In this document: positions 1-6,381 of the stretch, piece after piece
Layout: each line of letters opens with the position of its first letter
Numbering within the stretch: the stretch's first letter is position 1
Translations under genes and position numbers: made by a program
The notes under the pieces: model-generated
Seen by the model: only the letters and a program-made list of their open reading frames with translations
Told to the model about the DNA's origin: nothing
Database searches by the model: none
NCBI GenBank assembly: GCA_945896935.1
Contig: CAMDER010000067.1
Coordinates: 1 to 8,958 of the forward strand
Length of the DNA stretch: 8,958 nt
Origin: Bifidobacterium breve
GTDB taxonomy: Bacteria; Actinomycetota; Acidimicrobiia; Acidimicrobiales; Ilumatobacteraceae
Direction: 5' to 3'

Positions 1-219
1 TTTGGTGAAGTTGGACTTGGCGGAGAAGTGCGACAGGTTCCGCATGCATCGCGCCGACTTGCCGAAGCTGCACGACTTGGTTTTGCAACGGCAATTGTTC
101 CGGCGAAGTCACCAGAAGTTGACGCCAAGATCAAGTTGATTCGCGTCAATACCGTTCGCGAAGCCATGAAGGCTTTGGGACTGACGGGCAAAGTCCCCAA
201 GCGCACTGACGACTTCTAG
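1..219 (+). CDS. radA: DNA repair protein RadA (Sms), C-terminal end, partial
   Basis: The 72 visible residues, read in frame from base 1 to the TAG at 217-219, match the C-terminal end of bacterial RadA/Sms. The stretch FGEVGLGGEVRQVPHASRRL, followed by EAARLGF, is the conserved Lon-protease-like region of that family, and the tail continues through REAMKALGL. RadA is a RecA-like, Lon-like ATPase that promotes branch migration and processing of recombination intermediates in the cytoplasm. The zinc finger and Walker motifs lie upstream of the window. The reading frame is open from the first base, so the GTG at 28 is not the start. The gene is convergent with the HNH gene. Family assignment is confident from the motif alone. 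Confidence 0.93.
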   Translation, partial: FGEVGLGGEVRQVPHASRRLAEAARLGFATAIVPAKSPEVDAKIKLIRVNTVREAMKALGLTGKVPKRTDDF

Positions 220-238
220 CAACTGACTATTGCTGTGT

Positions 239-351
239 GCGTCGGGACCTTGGTCCCTGCAAGTGGCTCGATCAGGCGGCGCTGGCAAGTACCAAAGGCG
301 AGTGTCGCGGCCGAGTGGGGGTCACAAACCCATCCAGCCGACGCCGCTTTT
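239..351 (+). other. GC-rich structured intergenic element ending in a T-run (terminator or small RNA, unclassified)
   Basis: GCGTCGG at 239-245 is the exact reverse complement of CCGACGC at 338-344, and TTTT follows at 348-351. Inside lie GGGAC/GTCCC (244-248/253-257, loop CTTG), CTCG/CGAG (267-270/312-315) and GGGT/ACCC (319-322/328-331, loop CACAA). A competing fold pairs GCGGCG and CTGG (276-285) with CCAG and CGCCGC (334-347). It could be a complex intrinsic terminator for radA or a short structured RNA transcribed rightwards. It lacks the signatures of tRNA, SRP RNA, tmRNA or RNase P. Pairings were found by eye and no energy was computed. Confidence 0.4.
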
Positions 352-361
352 CTAATAATAA

Positions 362-1261
362 TTATGCAGCTTTTGCAGCTTTCTCAAACATCTTGTATCG
401 AATTTCCAAAGCCTCGCTGTGGGGAAGTGACTGCTTTTCAACAAGGTGCCTAACCGAATCTCGTTCAAACTTCATCGCCTTTAATGTAGGCCCCTTTGGA
501 GAGGCCACTATTTCTAAAGTCTTCGGATTAATGCTCCATAGATGCTTGTCAAACGCTCGGTGATGAGACGCCGAAAGTAGCAATCCGTTTCTCGGATCGT
601 CGCTACCACCTTGCGCTACTGGTACTACATGAGCTCCATCAAGCATTTCAACAACACTGAGCCCCGTCACCGCACATTTACCTTGATGGCGTTTTATTAC
701 TTCAAACTTGAATCGTGGATTGCGCTCGACTCGAATGATTTGATCAATCGTCAAATTTCGTATCGACTTAGCCGCGAAGGGCTTATCAATTTCAATTTGC
801 ACAAATTGTGGTTTCTTGATTGCAAACTCAAAGAGGAATATGCGGTTGACATCATCAAAATCAGAAACCCAGGCTCTACGAACTTCACGGTCATCACCCT
901 TATGCAGAATTACAAAGATTGGAATTTGAAGTTCGCCTGCTTTTTTCACTGACGCGACTTCGCCCGCATCGTGGCTGGGGTGTCGCTTCGTAGTCGGGTA
1001 ATGATAAATAATTCCATCTTGGTCAATGTCGTCGTCGTAATGCTTTCCAGAATGTGAAACAGAAACTGCTACACCTGTTTCACAAATACTTTTAGTAACT
1101 TCAGCATTTCGATAGATACCTGCTTGTCCCGCATATAAACCTAAGTCCCGAATGAAGCTCGGCGGTAGTAATGGCCAACTTGGGTGAGCTTGTAAATCCG
1201 CCCATACTGCTTCTCGCCACAACAGCTCCTCTTCAGGAGTTGTGCGAGGCAGAGCGAACAT
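362..1261 (-). CDS. HNH endonuclease with SRA-like N-terminal region (possible type IV-like restriction enzyme)
   Basis: This 299-residue protein has a C-terminal HNH nuclease domain at about residues 182-250. Key elements are C196 in CAVTG, DGAH at 208-211, NGLLLSASHHRAFD with N225 and H233/H234. This resembles the HNH_2-type domain of restriction-like enzymes; the usual second zinc cysteine of a CxxC pair is replaced by threonine-glycine. The N-terminal half, especially SVSHSGKHYDDDIDQDGIIY near residues 67-86, is reminiscent of SRA (YDG) domains that flip out modified cytosines; this is an inference from motif spacing only. No methyltransferase is nearby, which would fit modification-dependent (type IV-like) restriction. 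ATG at 1261 is preceded in frame by a stop only three codons upstream (1271-1273), so it is the first possible ATG. Hand counts on three sampled 60-base lines give about 42% GC, lower than rmuC, suggesting acquisition. Confidence 0.8.
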   Translation of the reverse strand: MFALPRTTPEEELLWREAVWADLQAHPSWPLLPPSFIRDLGLYAGQAGIYRNAEVTKSICETGVAVSVSHSGKHYDDDIDQDGIIYHYPTTKRHPSHDAGEVASVKKAGELQIPIFVILHKGDDREVRRAWVSDFDDVNRIFLFEFAIKKPQFVQIEIDKPFAAKSIRNLTIDQIIRVERNPRFKFEVIKRHQGKCAVTGLSVVEMLDGAHVVPVAQGGSDDPRNGLLLSASHHRAFDKHLWSINPKTLEIVASPKGPTLKAMKFERDSVRHLVEKQSLPHSEALEIRYKMFEKAAKAA

Positions 1262-1267
1262 CCCGGC

Positions 1268-1281
1268 AGCTTATGTTTATA
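1268..1281 (-). promoter_or_regulatory. Putative -10 boxes for the HNH gene (leaderless or near-leaderless start)
   Basis: Reading leftwards, TATAAA (1276-1281) and TAAGCT (1268-1273) both fit the -10 pattern TANNNT. TAAGCT is followed by GCCGGG and then the ATG at 1261, a spacing that would start transcription at the initiation codon. No convincing Shine-Dalgarno or -35 box is visible. Which of the two is used cannot be told. Confidence 0.35.
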
Positions 1282-1352
1282 TGTGGTGCTTTGTCGAGGC
1301 TCATTTAGGTCAATTTCAAGCGTCCGCACATTCTCACCCTCTCCTGTCGTTA

Positions 1353-1376
1353 CTCCTAGACACCACTAACTAGGAG
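1353..1376 (+). promoter_or_regulatory. Inverted repeat covering the Shine-Dalgarno of the small acidic-protein gene
   Basis: CTCCTAG (1353-1359) and CTAGGAG (1370-1376) form a perfect 7-bp inverted repeat around a 10-base loop. The 3' arm contains the Shine-Dalgarno AGGAG (1372-1376), which sits 6 bases before ATG 1383. In RNA the hairpin would hide the ribosome binding site; in DNA the same dyad could be an operator. A second CTCCT lies slightly upstream (about 1340-1344) and could compete for the same arm. The function is inferred. Confidence 0.45.
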
Positions 1377-1382
1377 AACCCG

Positions 1383-1799
1383 ATGACCACTTACACCGCA
1401 ACAACTGTCGACCTTTTCTGGCGCGAATCATCCCGTAAAGACCTCGAGGCGACCACCGAACAAGAAGCGATCGACGAAGCATTCGAATATGCAGACTTCA
1501 CCGGTCAAGTTCTCAGCGCAGTCGACAGCGATGACGGAACCCACATCTCATTCGAGCTCCCCACTGAAATCCCAGTCCACGACGTTGAAGTCCTCATCGA
1601 AGACAACGGCAAGGCACTCGAAACCGAGGTGCCAAGTTGCACGATCGACGGAGTCCAAACGCTCGTCGAACTTCTGTGGGGACCGAATGCTCTACTCGCG
1701 GTTCGGTTCAACGACCAGCATATGAACTTTGACAACAAGCGAATCATCGCACTTGACGCACCCAAGTCGTGGCACTTCCCGATCCACTACCTCATGTGA
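1383..1799 (+). CDS. Hypothetical small acidic protein (138 aa)
   Basis: I do not recognise a family. The 138-residue product is rich in Asp and Glu, has no signal peptide or membrane segment, and is probably cytoplasmic. The N-terminal part (about residues 1-50) reads as alternating strand and helix, with ATTEQEAIDEAFEYAD as a likely acidic helix. The C-terminal part includes a hydrophobic stretch VQTLVELLWGPNALLAVRF. A good Shine-Dalgarno AGGAG lies 6 bases before the ATG, unlike the neighbours on both sides, which appear leaderless, and it is embedded in an inverted repeat. The gene is divergent from the HNH endonuclease and ends 24 bases before the GT11 gene in the same orientation, so co-transcription with GT11 is possible. 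A partner or inhibitor of the HNH enzyme is conceivable from position and acidity alone, but nothing in the sequence shows it. Confidence 0.75.
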   Translation: MTTYTATTVDLFWRESSRKDLEATTEQEAIDEAFEYADFTGQVLSAVDSDDGTHISFELPTEIPVHDVEVLIEDNGKALETEVPSCTIDGVQTLVELLWGPNALLAVRFNDQHMNFDNKRIIALDAPKSWHFPIHYLM

Positions 1800-1811
1800 A
1801 TGACCCTCACG

Positions 1812-1817
1812 TAGAAT
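1812..1817 (+). promoter_or_regulatory. Putative -10 box, leaderless start of the GT11-RRE gene
   Basis: TAGAAT fits TANNNT and is followed by six bases (TGCCGT) and then the GTG initiation codon at 1824. No Shine-Dalgarno precedes the GTG. This is the arrangement of leaderless mRNAs that are common in actinobacteria. No clear -35 hexamer lies 17-18 bases upstream, where the sequence belongs to the preceding coding region. Confidence 0.45.
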
Positions 1818-1823
1818 TGCCGT

Positions 1824-2828
1824 GTGTGGATTTCTTATAAGGCGCTTGGCGCCAACGGTCGTTTAGGTAACCAACTCTTCCAGATTGCTAGCAGCCTCGG
1901 CCGCGCCCACCGAGCCGGCGATATCACCAATGCCGTCTTCCCTCATTGGGCTTACCAGCCCTACTTCAATGTTCCCGATCATTACTTTGCAGCACCAAGC
2001 GAAATCATCAACACCATCGATGGTGGCCGCGCCTACATGCAAGACCTCCGCGAGTTCGCCGACTGTGTTGACACCATTCATGAGATTTTTCAGCCCACCG
2101 ATTTCGCACTCAGTGAAGCCCGCTCGCTTCATTCACTGTTTCATCAGCATCCTCACACCACCGCAGTTCACGTACGGCGCGGCGACTACTTAGGTCTGCA
2201 AGCAACGGTAACCGTCTGCCCCATTCATTACTTCACGCAGGCAATGAATGAAATGCGCGCACGGTTTCCCCACACTCATTTTCTGGTTTTCTCTGACGAT
2301 AACGAGTGGTGCCTTGAAAACTTCGATGGTTATAGCGATGTCACTATTGTGACTTCTCCTGCCGATACGACCACGATTCAATCCGACATGGCCGACTTCA
2401 ACCTGATGCGTTCATCCGATGCCTTCATCATTTCTAACTCGACCTATTCGTGGTGGGCGGCTTACTTGTCAAAATCAGCCGATGTCATTTGTCCGTCACG
2501 TTGGCTCGCAGGTAATGCGTCAGTCGAAGTGCCGATCGAAACTCTTCTTCCGTCGCACTGGCAACGTCATTCGATTGACCCCATTGGACCTATGCGAACT
2601 CCCTTTTTAATTGTTTCTGAGGGTGATGACGGCTTCATCATCACCGATACTCGAACCCGAAAAATTCATCATCTCAACGCATCAGCATCGCTGTTGTTTG
2701 AGTTATGTACAGGCAGCAACACCAGTGACGAGATCAACGAAATTATGTCACTTGTTTTTCCCGACGACTCTTGGACAACGGGACTGCAATCGCTGCTCAA
2801 CCTCGGGCTAGTGACTTCTTTTCCCTGA
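1824..2828 (+). CDS. GT11 fucosyltransferase-like protein with C-terminal PqqD/RRE-like domain
   Basis: Residues 1-250 carry the hallmarks of glycosyltransferase family 11 (alpha-1,2-fucosyltransferase type): NGRLGNQLFQIASS near residues 11-24, the HVRRGDYL motif (116-123) that binds GDP-fucose in this family, FSDD (156-159), and SNSTYSWWAAYLS (204-216). The fold is GT-B; the likely donor is GDP-fucose and the likely bond alpha-1,2. Residues 258-332 are not part of GT11. They read as a PqqD-like domain: DDGFIITDTRTRKIHHLN, then SASLLFELCTG, an SDEI helix, and a closing SLLNLGLV. Such domains are RiPP recognition elements that bind leader peptides. GTG 1824 is chosen because GRLGNQLFQ must be near the N-terminus and a TAGAAT box lies 6 bases upstream. 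The 3' end overlaps the opposing gene by 32 bases. GT11 is confident; the peptide-binding role of the extra domain is inferred. Confidence 0.88.
   Translation: MWISYKALGANGRLGNQLFQIASSLGRAHRAGDITNAVFPHWAYQPYFNVPDHYFAAPSEIINTIDGGRAYMQDLREFADCVDTIHEIFQPTDFALSEARSLHSLFHQHPHTTAVHVRRGDYLGLQATVTVCPIHYFTQAMNEMRARFPHTHFLVFSDDNEWCLENFDGYSDVTIVTSPADTTTIQSDMADFNLMRSSDAFIISNSTYSWWAAYLSKSADVICPSRWLAGNASVEVPIETLLPSHWQRHSIDPIGPMRTPFLIVSEGDDGFIITDTRTRKIHHLNASASLLFELCTGSNTSDEINEIMSLVFPDDSWTTGLQSLLNLGLVTSFP
2595..2819 (+). other. PqqD/RRE-like domain coding region within the GT11 gene
   Basis: Residues 258-332 show the usual order of a PqqD family domain: an N-terminal hairpin (FLIVSEGDDGFIITDTRTRK), HHLN before the first helix, SASLLFELCTGSNTSDEI with the typical small-residue turn before the second helix, and a final amphipathic helix ending in LNLGLV. 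The length (about 75 residues) fits a complete domain. It was recognised from memory of the family, not from a profile search. PqqD-like domains also occur in actinobacterial proteins with no proven RiPP role, so leader binding is a hypothesis. Confidence 0.72.
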
Positions 2829-5800
2829 CCGTCTGAACAACTTGTGACAGCATGGGCACTGGCCGAAGGTTGCACATCGCCACAAAACTCTCGCGCAACG
2901 GTCGCGTACGCCATTCGTGATAGCGCATGTAGTCATCATCAGTCATTGACGTCAAGAAGTCGGCTAGTTCTTTTGCCGAGGCAAATTGTGATGCATCTAT
3001 ATAGCAGTGATCACCTGGAGCAAAATCTTCAATATTTGGTGCACCGAAATACACCGGAACAGCTCCATACATCAATGGCTCAAAGAATTTCTCGGTCACA
3101 TAATCGACATCGCGAGCATTTTCAAAAGCCATCACAAAGCGATATCGCGACGAAATTTGATGGCGAACGTGGTGATTACTGATAATGGCATGCCCAACAT
3201 TTTTCAACTTGCGACCATAGGAATGCACTTCCATGTGCAACATCACATCTGACAAGAACTGTACGCGGCCCCATGCGTCCCAATCGCTCGAAATCCAGGC
3301 CGACGCTAACTCGGCATGACGTTCTACGACCGGCACTATTTCGGGCAGTCGCTGCAAGAGACCTGGAAATACATATGGGACCCATATGTTGCTGCCGCGC
3401 TGGTAGCCAGCAACCACATCGAAGTGCGAACAATAATCAGCATCTAGCTTTGACGGAAAATGCGATGCTGCCTCACGAGAAAGCAGAACCCAAAGCTGAT
3501 CAGTATTGGAGCGCGTTTTTGGTAAATCGAGTTCTAAACCACCCGCAATGTCAAGCGTGGCGGGGCAAAAGACAACGACCTCACATTTGTCAATCTGTGA
3601 GCGATCGTGAACAATCTCAACCGAGCCATCAGATAGATCAAATAGTTGATCATCGGCTTCCCACGTGTCGTTCCACAACAACACTTTTACTGGTGTGCGC
3701 TCTTGTACCCACGACCAGCATTTCACCTGGGCGCGCAACTCTGCGATCTTCAAGTGCTTAATACGTTGCACCTCTTGCGCGTTTGAATGAATGTATGGAT
3801 TATCTGGTCGACTGTCTGGTCCACGTTCATGAAAAACGTGATAAATCACTCCAGGTAAACGCTGAACACGCATACCCATTCGATGGGCGCGAAGCACCCG
3901 TTCATCATCTTCAAATCCCCACGACCTAAAGTTCTCATTCTCCATACCAAAAGACTTGAAGGCAGATCTACTGAACGTAAAGCAGCCGCCCACCGACAGA
4001 GCCTCGATGATCTTCTGCGAATCAATCGGTAATGAGTCAAAGTCGCCGCGCTCAAGCCACGAATGGCAACCATACGAAACTTCAACCATGCGACCGTCAA
4101 ATGGATATACCAAGTCGGCATTTCCTGACCGCAAACTTTCGATAGCGACCTTCCATTGTGATTGTGGAACGACGACGTCGGTATCAACAATCGCGATGTA
4201 ATCGGTCGTCGCTGCTCGAGCTAAATCGTTGTTAATGCGCGTTCGGTGAAAGGGTTGATTCGCCGGGTCATAGACCTTCATAACATGAACCCTCGGGTCA
4301 AGATGTTCGCGCACTACTTCTGGATCACCAATTCCCACCACCACGCTCGCCGTCATCGTTGACAACAGGGCATTAGTGCACGTCACCAGATTTCGTAATC
4401 GATCAGAAGAATCGATACGCACCGGTATCAAAACCGTCATATCTTTTGCTTCGAATGGGTTTGGGGTAACAAACACATCACGGCTCAACCATGGCCACGA
4501 GGCGATGTCGGCAACCAACTCCTCGGTGGTCATTGCCTCTATTCGTTCCATTTCGGTTTGTGAAACCTCATGAAACTCCGACCGCACGTCGCGTCCGGCC
4601 ACGGTTTCGTGGTCCATGTGAAAAATGGGTCCGTTTACTCGCTGCGTTCGCATACCTAACTTCTTGAGGCGGATGACTCGCTCGGCATCTTCGGGGGCCC
4701 ATCCGATCATGAATTCGTTTTCCGTTCCAGCTCGAGTAAACGATTCCGCATCCCATACTTGGCACAAACCCGTCGGCACACCCACCATCAGTCGGGGTGT
4801 GTCAACTAGATCAAGTTGCAAATAGCCAGCAGAAAATTTATTTCGTTCAATTTGCGGCACACCGATGGCAAAAGAAAACGGAAAGACCATGTCGGCTTCC
4901 TTGGCACGCAATATGCGTACAGCCTCAAGTAATTGCGCGGGAGGCAATAAAGAATCAGTGTCTAAGTGAACACGAATGGGTGTCGTCACCTGGCGCGCAA
5001 TTTCATTAACAACACGAGTCATATGAAAAGGATGATCAGGATTTCCATCAATATGAATGATCTCAACCTCTGCTGGGAGTAACGCTTGCAACGAATCGGG
5101 CGCTTCGCATCCGATCACAATCTTTGCGCTGTACGTCGTGACCAGTTGACGGCATAATGCCTTCACATTTGCTAGACGATCAGCGGTATCTACGCGAACC
5201 GGAATGATAAACGAGACATCATCCAGCACAATGCGCTCATTAGTGACGATAGGTGATATCGGATTTGGTTCATATTCCGCAAAAGCTTCGCAGACTTCAA
5301 GTTGTTTCCAACGATGCGTGTGAGGTGCAAATTCTTGATTTTCGGCGAGCAACATTGCGTGAGCCTCAGCGAGACGCATCGAGTTGAAAAGACAATCAAT
5401 CTTGAGATTTCGCGGCCACTCACTAAACATGTCGAGGTTGTAGGCCCCCGCATCTTTCGACAGTGGTACTTGCGCCATGCCAATGAGTTCGTCGCACTTG
5501 TAAATCGCCTCGGGAAATCGCCCAGTCACCGCGAACTGGCGAGCCAGCAACCATTGGAAAGTTAGAAAGTTCGGATCTAGTTGCAAGCCGCGTTCAATCA
5601 GTGGAGTCCCATCACGCCCAAAACCAATCAACATGTCGGCAAGCGACGCGTAGATCTGCACATCGTAAGCAGAACGAATACCGAACTGTTCAATTCGGTT
5701 GATTCCGGTGCGCCACGTTTGTTCGGCCAAGTCGGGTCGTCCAAGTGCAAAATGCACTCGACCCAGATGATTCCACAAATTGATTTTTTCGGGATGCAGT

Positions 5801-6381
5801 TTTAGTTCAGCTTGAAGAAGCGGCAAGTTGCGTTGATGCTTTGCTGTCAAGTCACCTTCGTAGCCATGATGCATAATGCTGATATCAATTGGTTCTAGGG
5901 TGCGATTGGTTTCAAGCCCGACGCGCATAATTCCGTCCATCGTGGTTTCATGGATTTCCCCAATAAAACGAATGTCGTCGCGATTGCGCCACATTCGATA
6001 ATCGATATACGGAGTCCAATTGACTTGTGTGTGCATACGCAAGCCAAACGCCATCACATCTTGAGCGTCTACGACTTGTTGTCGGAGCGCCAGGACATCC
6101 TCCATCACTAACTCTTCGTCGGCATCAATGTAGAGAACCCATTCGGCAGTTACTGCATCAAGGGCAAAGTTTCGCGACGCCGCAAAATCTTGTTTCCACT
6201 CTTTGTGCAACACCTTGGTTGCGAAAGCCGTCGCAATGTCAACTGTGTTATCGGTACTGCCAGTATCGACAACAATGATTTCGTCACAGAAATCTTTAAT
6301 TGAGTTCAAACACCGCTGTAAGTGCTCTGCCTCATTTTTGACAATGATCGCAGCCGCAATCAGCGGTTGTGAAGGACTCAT
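2797..6381 (-). CDS. Giant multi-domain glycosyltransferase: SunS-like GT2, TPR-like, two duplicated GT-A regions, GT10 fucosyltransferase
   Basis: The protein has 1194 residues with no signal peptide or membrane span. Residues 7-175 are a GT2 domain (AAIIVKNEAEHLQRCLNSI, IIVVDTGSTDNT, DXD motif YIDADEE at 84-90), close in style to the SunS/WaaE-type GT2-TPR proteins. Residues about 185-350 look like TPR helices (NLWNHLGRVHFALGRPDLAE). Residues 388-635 and 647-895 are two copies of a GT-A-like unit, each starting with IPVR(V/I)D, holding a DTD motif (474-476, 733-735) and a WxxEDxERV segment (561-569, 821-829). Residues about 896-1170 are GT10 (alpha-1,3/4-fucosyltransferase type), with FVMAFENARDVDYVTEKFFE and GAVPVYFG. 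The start ATG at 6381 overlaps the stop of the upstream repeat-protein gene as ATGA, so translation is probably coupled. It likely assembles a fucose-containing glycan in the cytoplasm from nucleotide sugars; the order and acceptor are unknown. Confidence 0.9.
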   Translation of the reverse strand: MSPSQPLIAAAIIVKNEAEHLQRCLNSIKDFCDEIIVVDTGSTDNTVDIATAFATKVLHKEWKQDFAASRNFALDAVTAEWVLYIDADEELVMEDVLALRQQVVDAQDVMAFGLRMHTQVNWTPYIDYRMWRNRDDIRFIGEIHETTMDGIMRVGLETNRTLEPIDISIMHHGYEGDLTAKHQRNLPLLQAELKLHPEKINLWNHLGRVHFALGRPDLAEQTWRTGINRIEQFGIRSAYDVQIYASLADMLIGFGRDGTPLIERGLQLDPNFLTFQWLLARQFAVTGRFPEAIYKCDELIGMAQVPLSKDAGAYNLDMFSEWPRNLKIDCLFNSMRLAEAHAMLLAENQEFAPHTHRWKQLEVCEAFAEYEPNPISPIVTNERIVLDDVSFIIPVRVDTADRLANVKALCRQLVTTYSAKIVIGCEAPDSLQALLPAEVEIIHIDGNPDHPFHMTRVVNEIARQVTTPIRVHLDTDSLLPPAQLLEAVRILRAKEADMVFPFSFAIGVPQIERNKFSAGYLQLDLVDTPRLMVGVPTGLCQVWDAESFTRAGTENEFMIGWAPEDAERVIRLKKLGMRTQRVNGPIFHMDHETVAGRDVRSEFHEVSQTEMERIEAMTTEELVADIASWPWLSRDVFVTPNPFEAKDMTVLIPVRIDSSDRLRNLVTCTNALLSTMTASVVVGIGDPEVVREHLDPRVHVMKVYDPANQPFHRTRINNDLARAATTDYIAIVDTDVVVPQSQWKVAIESLRSGNADLVYPFDGRMVEVSYGCHSWLERGDFDSLPIDSQKIIEALSVGGCFTFSRSAFKSFGMENENFRSWGFEDDERVLRAHRMGMRVQRLPGVIYHVFHERGPDSRPDNPYIHSNAQEVQRIKHLKIAELRAQVKCWSWVQERTPVKVLLWNDTWEADDQLFDLSDGSVEIVHDRSQIDKCEVVVFCPATLDIAGGLELDLPKTRSNTDQLWVLLSREAASHFPSKLDADYCSHFDVVAGYQRGSNIWVPYVFPGLLQRLPEIVPVVERHAELASAWISSDWDAWGRVQFLSDVMLHMEVHSYGRKLKNVGHAIISNHHVRHQISSRYRFVMAFENARDVDYVTEKFFEPLMYGAVPVYFGAPNIEDFAPGDHCYIDASQFASAKELADFLTSMTDDDYMRYHEWRTRPLRESFVAMCNLRPVPMLSQVVQTVREKKSLARG
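3697..5220 (-). repeat. Diverged internal duplication of the GT-A-like unit
   Basis: Residues 388-635 (5220-4477) and 647-895 (4443-3697) of the large glycosyltransferase align along their whole length. Paired segments are FIIPVRVDTADRLANV with VLIPVRIDSSDRLRNL, PFHMTRVVNEIARQ with PFHRTRINNDLARA, LDTDSLLPP with VDTDVVVPQ, and EDAERVIRLKKLGMRTQR with EDDERVLRAHRMGMRVQR. Both keep the DTD metal-binding motif, so both may be active. The divergence indicates an old duplication, perhaps with different sugar specificities. Confidence 0.85.

Noticed and set aside
28..219. A short independent gene starting at GTG 28
   Set aside because: The frame is open to base 1 and the upstream residues continue the RadA C-terminal motif.
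275..347. Possible tRNA
   Set aside because: The length and a GGG/CCC arm with a 7-base loop are suggestive, but the loop is TCACAAA rather than TTCRANN and no D-arm or anticodon arm fits.
235..350. Resemblance of the structured element to bacterial small SRP RNA
   Set aside because: Some stretches line up loosely (for example AAAGGCGAGTGTCGCG), but the invariant GGTCAGG, GNRA tetraloop and GAAGCAGCC of the SRP-binding helix are missing.
1141..1329. A 62-codon leftward open frame overlapping the HNH gene start, possibly a frameshifted N-terminus
   Set aside because: The HNH frame has its own ATG with a TANNNT box before it, and the extra residues show no resemblance to the family; a sequencing frameshift cannot be excluded but is not needed.
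3273..3761. A 162-codon rightward open frame antisense to the GT10 region
   Set aside because: It is the complement of well-conserved GT10 and upstream coding sequence, has biased Arg/Ser/His composition and no Shine-Dalgarno.
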